Source: Candidatus Woesearchaeota archaeon
Lineage (GTDB): Archaea > Nanobdellota > Nanobdellia > Woesearchaeales > UBA12501
Assembly (NCBI GenBank): GCA_016177345.1
Contig: JACOVM010000109.1
Coordinates: forward strand, 1 to 13,076
Direction: 5' to 3'
DNA length: 13,076 nucleotides
Part shown: positions 5,918-11,812 of the stretch, piece by piece
Position numbering within the stretch: position 1 is the stretch's first letter
Layout: each line of letters begins with the position of its first letter
Position numbers and translations under genes: made by a program
The notes under the pieces: model-generated
What the model was told of the DNA's origin: nothing
The model's database searches: none
Seen by the model: only the letters and a program-made list of their open reading frames with translations

Positions 5918-6499
5918 ATGATTAACAAGCCTGATTTTGCGCAGCTTCAAGAGCAGCTTTCTTCTTGTGATGCAGTGCGAGATAAGTTAATTATCAAATC
6001 ACGAGAGACTGTTAAGCTGTCTAAAAAGATTATTTACGCTGTTCACCTTGGCCAGATTCATCGCGCAGAAAAGCTTCGCGACCAGATCAAAAAAGAGCTC
6101 GAAGCAGTGCAGAAGCTTGCATCGACAACGCCAGCCTTACAATACTCTGGCTCCCTTACTATAGCAGAGCAGGAATTTGTGGAAGCAATATGCTTTCTTG
6201 AATTTGTAAAGAATGGAACCATCCCTCCACATACACAATTAAAGGTTGAGGCAGAGAGCTATCTTCTCGGGCTTTGTGACCTTACTGGTGAATTGCTGCG
6301 AAATGGCATCAATGCATCGATTAAGGAAAACTATGCTGAAACTGTTCGCATCAAGGATGTTGTTTCAGAATTGTACGGCGAGTTCATGCAGTTCGAATTT
6401 CGCAATGGCGACCTTCGGAGAAAATTTGATTCCATCAAATATGCATTGAACAAGCTGGAAGATGTTGTCCTTGAGCTGAAGCTGAAGGGAAAGGTGTAA
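5918..6499 (+). CDS. Translin/Trax-family protein, putative RNA endonuclease
   Basis: 193 aa, all helical, matching the length of archaeal translin-family proteins. Diagnostic parts are the segment QEFVEA at 85-90, equivalent to QEYVEA of human Trax, whose two glutamates are metal ligands of the C3PO endoribonuclease; DLTGEL at 121-126, shared with Trax; and the C-terminal GDLRRKFDSIKYALNKLEDV at 164-183. The counterpart of the third Trax ligand (an Asp in YDGF) appears as YGEF (153-156), so an acidic residue remains but is shifted. By analogy with the archaeal Trax-like oligomer it may form a hollow octamer that cuts RNA or processes tRNA fragments (established for relatives, inferred here). 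Single gene with its own promoter; the downstream neighbour is convergent. Confidence 0.88.
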   Translation: MINKPDFAQLQEQLSSCDAVRDKLIIKSRETVKLSKKIIYAVHLGQIHRAEKLRDQIKKELEAVQKLASTTPALQYSGSLTIAEQEFVEAICFLEFVKNGTIPPHTQLKVEAESYLLGLCDLTGELLRNGINASIKENYAETVRIKDVVSELYGEFMQFEFRNGDLRRKFDSIKYALNKLEDVVLELKLKGKV

Positions 6500-6517
6500 A
6501 GTTGTTATAATTCTAAG

Positions 6518-6543
6518 AGCATTTTTGTTTATTTTCTATCATT
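6518..6543 (+). terminator. T-rich terminator after the translin gene
   Basis: A T-rich tract (catttttgtttattttctat) lies in the 49-nt gap between the convergent translin and MOSC genes. Confidence 0.45.
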
Positions 6544-6548
6544 CTTTC

Positions 6549-7130
6549 TCATACGGTTGGCGGGGAATATATTCTCTGTGATGGAATATCTATTCGCACA
6601 TGATCCCCTTTTGTTATTCTTCCCTCTCGCTCTACATATGCCAGAATTCCCCGCTTGCCAATGGCAGCAGCTTTGAAGCCTTTCCACACCTCTGGCTTGT
6701 AAGCGTAGTGGGGCTGGATCATTTTCCCTGGCTTGCTGCACGGCTCATTTTCTCCAGTTACCACAAGCACTGCAGCAGAAAAATATATTCTTGTTGCGGG
6801 AGGAAGAAGCGTCAGGCTTGGCACGCCCTGAAAGCAAAGGTTTGCGCTGAGCCATTCTGGTGCTAGCCTAGTGATATCCAACGCATTAGCTATGTCATGA
6901 AGTTCTTCTTCAGATACTGCACTGAGCTGCCGATCGTTAAAAATCTCAATCCCACGCGCATACTTTGCATCTCGTGCCCCAGACATTCTTGTCACGCCAA
7001 AATGCCCGTCTCCAATAATCCCGCCAAAAGTAACATCGATATAATCCTGTTCTCTTGATTCTGAAGAGCCTGGGTTGCCAACAAACACGCCAGTAACAAC
7101 AGCATCAAGTGTTCTTGGAGTGGTGATCAT
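6549..7130 (-). CDS. MOSC-domain protein
   Basis: 193 aa covering one complete MOSC domain (molybdenum cofactor sulfurase C-terminal type). Visible signatures are the early glycine-rich GGIIGDGHFG (36-45), LSANLCFQGVP at 94-104, LPPATRIYF at 109-117, and VVTGENEPCSKPG at 123-135 with the conserved cysteine C131 that carries sulfur or contacts the cofactor in studied members. The closing strand ITKGDHVRI (172-180) is typical. No fused ferredoxin or N-terminal beta-barrel domain is present, as in small standalone YiiM-like forms. Substrate is unknown. Its ATG overlaps the tgt stop codon as ATGA, so the two are translationally coupled; no molybdopterin genes are in the window, so a sulfur-transfer role linked to tRNA chemistry is a speculation. 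Confidence 0.9.
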   Translation of the reverse strand: MITTPRTLDAVVTGVFVGNPGSSESREQDYIDVTFGGIIGDGHFGVTRMSGARDAKYARGIEIFNDRQLSAVSEEELHDIANALDITRLAPEWLSANLCFQGVPSLTLLPPATRIYFSAAVLVVTGENEPCSKPGKMIQPHYAYKPEVWKGFKAAAIGKRGILAYVEREGRITKGDHVRIDIPSQRIYSPPTV

Positions 7131-8272
7131 CGTTTCTCTCTCTTTCCCTTTGCGTACCGTTCCAAAAACTCCCCCTTGAATTCAGAAAAGTATCCCCCGT
7201 CAATGCCTTTCCTGATTTCTTTCATAAGCTGCTGAATAAAATGGGTGTTGTGAACGCTGAGATAGCGATATGCCGTGTACTTTTCAACTTTTGCAACGTG
7301 ATGGAGGTATGCCCTGGTGAAGGCCTTGCAGGTTGCGCACTGGCACGACTCATCGATTGGCGATGTGTCTTCCTGGTATTTAGATTTGGTGATGTCGATC
7401 TGCCCGTCAAGCGTGAACATGGTACCCCTGCGCGCTGTTTGGGTTGGATATACTGAATCAAAACAGTCTACCCCATAGCTGATGCATTCCAGAATGTCTT
7501 CTGGCGAGCCAACCCCCATAAGATAGCGTGGCTTGCCAGCATCAAAATGAGGGAGCTGCGTTACAACAGCAGAGTACATCTCCTCTCGCCTTTCTCCAAT
7601 GCATAGTCCGCCAAAGGCGTGGCCGTCAAATCCCAAGCTGTTGATGAACTTTGCACTTTTCTCCCGAAGGGCTTGGTGCGTTCCGCCTTGGGCGATGCCG
7701 AACAAGAGCTGCTGGTCATTTAACACATTTCCTTCTTTCTTTAGGCGATCGTGCTCGAGCTTGCATCGTTGTGCCCATTTGTGCGTCCGAAGCGTTGCCG
7801 TAAAAATATCTTCGTACGGGTCAAGAACAAAGGGCATGTGGTCGAGGCACATCGCCCCATCAACCCCAAGCCGCATGTCGATTCTCATAATATCCTCGGG
7901 GCTGACCATTTCTTTTTGCTTGGTGAATGGATTTCGAAATTGCACTCCCTTGTCGCTGATGCCCAAGAATAAGCTTTCACGAATCATTTGAAAGCCCCCT
8001 GAGTCGGCAATAATAGTATTGGGAAAGGCCATGAACTGGTGAATGCCGCCAAGCTGGCTGATTCGTTCAGAGCCTGGCATGGCGTGGAGGAGATACGCAT
8101 TGAGGATGATCGCCTCTGCGCCATTCTCCACCAATTCCTGGGGGCTGATGCATTTCGCTGTTGCTTTCGTTGCTACCGGCATGAAGAATGGAGTTGCAAC
8201 TGCTCCGTGTGCTGTTCGAAGAATGCCTGTCCTGGCATTCGTGAGCGGGTCTTGTGCTTGGAGGTCAAACAT
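7127..8272 (-). CDS. tgt: tRNA-guanine transglycosylase, bacterial type
   Basis: Exchanges G34 in tRNAs with GUN anticodons (Asp, Asn, His, Tyr) for a 7-deazaguanine, the committing step of queuosine formation or salvage. The 381-aa protein matches the bacterial length and has no C-terminal PUA domain, unlike archaeosine TGT. Catalytic residues are present: D90 in DSGGFQ, nucleophile D272 in CFDSVYPTQ, and a zinc site C310-x-C312-x2-C315 with H341, which maps with a constant offset of eight on the Zymomonas enzyme. The base pocket is altered: D144 is kept but the usual DEC is DHM (145-146), and the strand GGLAVGE is GGLCIGE (I225 in place of Val). The base used (preQ1, queuine or another) is therefore uncertain. 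Start at ATG 8272; leader of about 13 nt with an SD-like site. Confidence 0.93.
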   Translation of the reverse strand: MFDLQAQDPLTNARTGILRTAHGAVATPFFMPVATKATAKCISPQELVENGAEAIILNAYLLHAMPGSERISQLGGIHQFMAFPNTIIADSGGFQMIRESLFLGISDKGVQFRNPFTKQKEMVSPEDIMRIDMRLGVDGAMCLDHMPFVLDPYEDIFTATLRTHKWAQRCKLEHDRLKKEGNVLNDQQLLFGIAQGGTHQALREKSAKFINSLGFDGHAFGGLCIGERREEMYSAVVTQLPHFDAGKPRYLMGVGSPEDILECISYGVDCFDSVYPTQTARRGTMFTLDGQIDITKSKYQEDTSPIDESCQCATCKAFTRAYLHHVAKVEKYTAYRYLSVHNTHFIQQLMKEIRKGIDGGYFSEFKGEFLERYAKGKREKR

Positions 8273-8277
8273 TCATC

Positions 8278-8283
8278 ATCACT
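8278..8283 (-). promoter_or_regulatory. Shine-Dalgarno-like site of tgt
   Basis: On the minus strand agtgat ends five bases before the tgt ATG; gtgat can pair with the AUCAC of the 16S rRNA 3' end. This is the clearest SD-type leader in the window, fitting a transcript start near 8285. Confidence 0.4.
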
Positions 8284-8304
8284 GGTGTGCTGATTGAAGG
8301 ATAA

Positions 8305-8317
8305 GATTTAAATACCT
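8305..8317. promoter_or_regulatory. Shared symmetric TATA region between tgt and aspS
   Basis: gatttaaatac is centred near 8311, with a palindromic tttaaa core. It is 24 nt before the aspS ATG at 8335 (leaderless) and, on the other strand, 39 nt before the tgt ATG (leader of about 13 nt). No other good TATA is visible in the 62-bp gap, so one element may serve both genes. Confidence 0.5.
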
Positions 8318-8334
8318 ATGGGAAACATGGCATT

Positions 8335-10104
8335 ATGCTGAACGTTATGCTGAAGCGCACGAATACTTGTGGAGAACTCACTGCGTCATCGATTGGAAAA
8401 GACGTCTGCCTTCATGGCTGGATTTCTACTATTCGCGACCATGGCGGGGTACTTTTTGCTGACCTTCGTGACAGGTATGGGCTAACTCAAGTGGTCTTTC
8501 ATCCTGAAAAGCAGTTCTTTCCTGATGCAGAAAAGCTTCGGCGAGAGGACTGCATCGCTGTTCAAGGAAGGGTTGCGGCAAGGCCGAAAGGCATGGAAAA
8601 CCTGAAGCTTCCAACAGGAGAGATTGAGATTCTCGTAGAGAAGCTCCTGGTTCATAGCAAATCTGAAGTTCCCCCAATCGAGGTGGATGATCGCATTGCA
8701 GCAAGCGATGACCTCCGATTAAAGTATAGGTATCTTGACCTTCGCAGGCCGGTCATGCAGCATCACCTTGCCATGCGCCACAAGGCAGCACAGGCAGCAC
8801 GCACGTACCTTGCTGCGAATAGCTTTCTCGAAGTCGAGACTCCCTTCCTTATCAAATCAACTCCGGAAGGAGCTCGAGACTATATTGTTCCTTCACGAGT
8901 TAATCCCGGCATGTTTTACGCTCTTCCACAATCCCCCCAGTTGTACAAGCAGATTCTCATGTGCAGTGGCATGGACAGGTATTTTCAGCTTGCGCGATGC
9001 CTTCGGGATGAGGACTTGCGCGCTGACCGCCAGCCAGAGCACACCCAAATTGACTTGGAGATGAGCTTTGTTGAGCCAGAGGACGTGTTCGCTATTGTTG
9101 AAGGGCTTATCAAAACGATATGGAAAGAATGCATCGGGTATGATGTCAAAACGCCATTTCCCAGAATTCCCCACCAGGAATCTATGAGGAGGTACGGAAC
9201 TGACAAGCCTGATATTCGTTATGATCTTTTCTTGCATGACGTGACAGCCCTTGCTTCAGAGTCTGACTTTTCCGTATTTAAAGACGTGGCTGCAAAAGGG
9301 GGGGTGGTCAAATGCATTGCGTCGCCAAAAGAATTAACACGGGGAGACATTGACAAATATATCGAGTTCTGCCAGCAGCAGGGGGCAAAGGGCATGGCCT
9401 GGATGCGAGCCGTGGATGGAAAGCTGGAAAGCTCTATCGTCAAGTTCTTTTCTCCAGCACTTCAGCAAAAACTTTTGGATGCGATAAAGCCAGCTTCAGG
9501 TTCAGTTATCATGTTCATCGCTGACAAGCCAACTCTTGTTAACCAGGTGCTGGACAAGCTCCGTCAAGACCTTGCTCGCCGCTTTGCATTGTTTAATCCA
9601 AAGGATTTCAAGTTCTCATGGATTACTGAATTTCCCTTATTTGAGTGGAACGAGGACGAAGAGAAGTGGGATCCTGCCCATCACCCATTCTGCATGCCCA
9701 AGTGGGAAGACATCCAATATCTGGAGAGCGATCCTGGGCGAGTGTACTGTACTCAATACGATCTTGCTATGAATGGCTGGGAGCTTGGCTCTGGAAGCAT
9801 TCGAATTCACCGCCCTGATATTCAAGAGCGCGTGCTAAAAGTAATTGGGCTGGCAAAAAAAGACTTGGAAAACCGGTTTGGATTCTTGCTGGAAGCCTTC
9901 AAGTACGGTGCTCCTCCCCATGGTGGAATAGGAATCGGGTTTGACCGTGTTGTCACGTTAATGCTCGGCCTCCAAGACATTCGTGATGTCATTGCCTTTC
10001 CGAAAAACAAGGCAGCCCAGTGCCCCATGGACGGCTCTCCGAGTGATGTTCCAGAAAAATCATTAAAAGAGCTCCACATTAAAGTTGATCTAGGGAAGAA
10101 GTAA
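8335..10104 (+). CDS. aspS: Aspartyl-tRNA synthetase, bacterial type, predicted non-discriminating
   Basis: Charges tRNA(Asp), and probably tRNA(Asn), with aspartate. 589 aa is the bacterial length; archaeal AspRS is about 430-440 aa. Order: OB-fold anticodon-binding domain (about 18-105), class II core with motif 1 near 164-170, QSPQLYKQ at 199-206, motif 2 at 221-240 (RDEDLRADRQPEHTQID), a GAD-type insertion (about 290-420), and motif 3 GIGIGFDR at 531-538 ending in DIRDVIAFPK. In the anticodon domain, H36 (RDHGG) and G86 (RPKGM) match the pair described as His31/Gly81 in the non-discriminating Pseudomonas aeruginosa enzyme, where E. coli has Leu and Lys; the 50-residue spacing agrees. The mischarged Asp-tRNA(Asn) would need an amidotransferase not seen here. 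ATG 8347 is an in-frame alternative start, but 8335 fits the TATA spacing. Confidence 0.97.
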   Translation: MLNVMLKRTNTCGELTASSIGKDVCLHGWISTIRDHGGVLFADLRDRYGLTQVVFHPEKQFFPDAEKLRREDCIAVQGRVAARPKGMENLKLPTGEIEILVEKLLVHSKSEVPPIEVDDRIAASDDLRLKYRYLDLRRPVMQHHLAMRHKAAQAARTYLAANSFLEVETPFLIKSTPEGARDYIVPSRVNPGMFYALPQSPQLYKQILMCSGMDRYFQLARCLRDEDLRADRQPEHTQIDLEMSFVEPEDVFAIVEGLIKTIWKECIGYDVKTPFPRIPHQESMRRYGTDKPDIRYDLFLHDVTALASESDFSVFKDVAAKGGVVKCIASPKELTRGDIDKYIEFCQQQGAKGMAWMRAVDGKLESSIVKFFSPALQQKLLDAIKPASGSVIMFIADKPTLVNQVLDKLRQDLARRFALFNPKDFKFSWITEFPLFEWNEDEEKWDPAHHPFCMPKWEDIQYLESDPGRVYCTQYDLAMNGWELGSGSIRIHRPDIQERVLKVIGLAKKDLENRFGFLLEAFKYGAPPHGGIGIGFDRVVTLMLGLQDIRDVIAFPKNKAAQCPMDGSPSDVPEKSLKELHIKVDLGKK

Positions 10105-10480
10105 GGGCTCTCTTTCGTGGATTTGGGGCTGGTGCATTGCTTGCCTCTCTCTGCATCGTCCACTCCACCAGCATGAGCGTGGTTAACTTCTGGTTTGCCA
10201 TTTCTTGAAGAAGTGTTTCGATCGCGTCAATATGGTCTATATCATTGCTCACGCTGTGGGTTTTCGATGTTCCTGCAGCATATTCCATGACCGCAGTAGA
10301 AATATCAGCAACAGCGTACGTCCTATTTGGCTGAATGCCAAAATAGTGGAGCGCGTGATACTCTGCTGGTGTTGGAACTCGCCTTTTCCACGCACTATTT
10401 GGATTTGATAAGTACAAGTCGCAAGCAGCTGGAGGAGAGCGCTCACTCTCTCGATTATCTTTCAGCACGATAGCAAACAC
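10079..10480 (-). CDS. Hypothetical protein overlapping the aspS 3' end
   Basis: 133 aa from a GTG at 10480; the frame continues up to a TTG at 10504, but that codon would lie upstream of the predicted transcript start for the TATA at 10518-10525. The C-terminus overlaps the convergent aspS by 26 bp. No membrane helix is visible. The sequence has a hydrophobic strand (FAIVLKDN), a Pro/Tyr-rich middle (VPTPAEYHALHYFGIQPNRTYAVADIS) and a helical C-terminal half (IDAIETLLQEMANQKLTTLMLVEWTM), ending in a basic, disordered tail. I recognise no family. Coding likelihood is moderate: a promoter in the right place and a sensible composition support it, but the start is uncertain. Confidence 0.6.
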   Translation of the reverse strand: MFAIVLKDNRESERSPPAACDLYLSNPNSAWKRRVPTPAEYHALHYFGIQPNRTYAVADISTAVMEYAAGTSKTHSVSNDIDHIDAIETLLQEMANQKLTTLMLVEWTMQREASNAPAPNPRKRALTSSLDQL

Positions 10481-10517
10481 CTCACGTTTTCTTAGTGTAC
10501 GCAACGCATAGTGCTGG

Positions 10518-10525
10518 TTTATAAA
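10518..10525 (-). promoter_or_regulatory. TATA box of the 10079-10480 gene
   Basis: tttataaa on the minus strand is centred near 10521; the expected transcript start is near 10495, giving a 15-nt leader to the GTG at 10480. Confidence 0.45.
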
Positions 10526-10526
10526 A

Positions 10527-10563
10527 TTTGTTGTTTCAACGATTAATCAGTTGGAACAAAAAA
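10527..10563 (-). terminator. Stem-loop terminator of the beta-propeller lipoprotein gene
   Basis: The arms 10527-10540 and 10550-10563 form a 14-bp stem with one G-T pair and one mismatch around a 9-nt loop. On the minus strand it lies 55 nt past the lipoprotein stop and is followed by attttataa, so U-rich termination is plausible. It abuts the next gene's TATA box and insulates it. Confidence 0.45.
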
Positions 10564-10617
10564 GAGATGTGGTTTGTAACTATTATCAATACTGTCACGC
10601 CTATCTGCTTTGGCTGC

Positions 10618-11754
10618 TTATCGACAATATCCTTGCCATTCGGCTGGGCCTACACCAACAGGGCTCGTGTATGATGTCAGCGGCTGTACTTCTGTTCCAT
10701 CTCTGCGCATTTTGAAGAGGTTTGGATTTCCAGTACGATTGGAGCGAAACACGATATATTCGGAATCTCGACTAACAGAAGGCGAGCTGTTTCCTTCCGC
10801 TGCCAACCGCACAAGTTGTTGTTCTGCAACATCCACTCGGTATATTGAATGGGTAAGTGACATTACGCCAGTATCGAAGACGATGTATCTTCCATCAGGA
10901 GCCCATTGAAGATTTCTTCCATTAATCGAAGACAATAGTTCTGCTGCTCCGCCAGTTATCGGAACTTGATACAAGCTGGTTTCGCCAAAAGCACCACCAA
11001 GAAATGCCAAGAGGGGCCCATCTGGAGATGGAGCAAGCTTATATACATAAGACACGCCTATCCGAACTTCTGTAGAGTGCTCACCATCATAGCTAAAGAC
11101 AGTACTACGAGTAGCCGTCATAGAACTGCTGCCGGACACATACAGCAAACGTCCATCCGGAGTCCAAGCCGGAGAATAGTCCTCCATAAGATTATGAGTA
11201 ACTCTTTCTACGGTTGTACCACGAACTACAACAATTTCTGCAAATTCTGTATTTCCATCACGCGACTCTGAAGCCTGAACAGCAATATCACCATTCAAGG
11301 CAGCTTTTGGAAAACTATAAGTTACATCTGCCGATTGTACCAATACCTCCAAGGTTCCAGAAGAGATATCTAATGCAAATAAACCAGCATTTGCCCGATC
11401 TAATGGAGAAACAATAATCTTTCTTCCATCAGGAGTCCAGCAGGGAGCTCCATAAGCGTTGACTTCCCAGGGAAAACTAAAGCTCTGTACTTCAGAACCA
11501 TCTTCATCAGCGATCACAAGCTCAGAAGATGTGCCATTTACCAAAAAGTAAGCAATTCTGTTGGAAAAAGAATTTTCTGTAGTAGTATCATTCTCATCAA
11601 TCGCAGTATCATCTGAATCCCGTTGCGGATCACCACAGCCAAGTCCACCACCAGCAAGCAGAATTCCCCCCAACAAGGCATACTGAGCAAGACGGCAGAG
11701 TCTCTTCTGAATACTGTTATATCCATCCACCATTTTTTCTAGTAACATAATCAC
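10618..11754 (-). CDS. Lipoprotein with PD40/TolB-like beta-propeller
   Basis: 378 aa. A hydrophobic segment (about 22-39) ends in GGLGC, a lipobox with C40 as the likely lipid-modified residue, then an acidic Thr/Asp-rich linker (41-62). The rest is a beta-propeller of WD40/PD40 type: repeats with TPDG at 107-110 and 198-201, SPDG at 243-246, APDG at 285-288, and SRDSEYIVFRSNRTGNPNLF at 328-347, followed by a closing GPAEWQ. At least five blades are visible. Such proteins sit on the outside of the membrane and usually bind other proteins or sugars. Start: the GTG at 11754 matches the TATA spacing (25 nt), with ATG 11748 two codons further in. The beta-propeller call is good; the biological role is unknown. 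Confidence 0.88.
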   Translation of the reverse strand: MIMLLEKMVDGYNSIQKRLCRLAQYALLGGILLAGGGLGCGDPQRDSDDTAIDENDTTTENSFSNRIAYFLVNGTSSELVIADEDGSEVQSFSFPWEVNAYGAPCWTPDGRKIIVSPLDRANAGLFALDISSGTLEVLVQSADVTYSFPKAALNGDIAVQASESRDGNTEFAEIVVVRGTTVERVTHNLMEDYSPAWTPDGRLLYVSGSSSMTATRSTVFSYDGEHSTEVRIGVSYVYKLAPSPDGPLLAFLGGAFGETSLYQVPITGGAAELLSSINGRNLQWAPDGRYIVFDTGVMSLTHSIYRVDVAEQQLVRLAAEGNSSPSVSRDSEYIVFRSNRTGNPNLFKMRRDGTEVQPLTSYTSPVGVGPAEWQGYCR

Positions 11755-11773
11755 TACTTAAAAATGACTACAA

Positions 11774-11784
11774 CTATTTAAACC
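11774..11784 (-). promoter_or_regulatory. TATA box of the beta-propeller lipoprotein gene
   Basis: ggtttaaatag on the minus strand is centred about 25 nt before the GTG at 11754, supporting a leaderless GTG start. A weak 5-bp inverted repeat (ccttt/aaagg, 11783-11799) adjoins it and could be part of the upstream gene's 3' end. Confidence 0.5.
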
Positions 11785-11812
11785 TTTCCCTGCTAAAGGC
11801 TTAAATTTGTTC

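Noticed and set aside
10205..10408. 67-aa plus-strand frame opposite the 10079-10480 gene
   Set aside because: Shorter than the opposite frame, with no TATA at a fitting distance and no recognisable motif.
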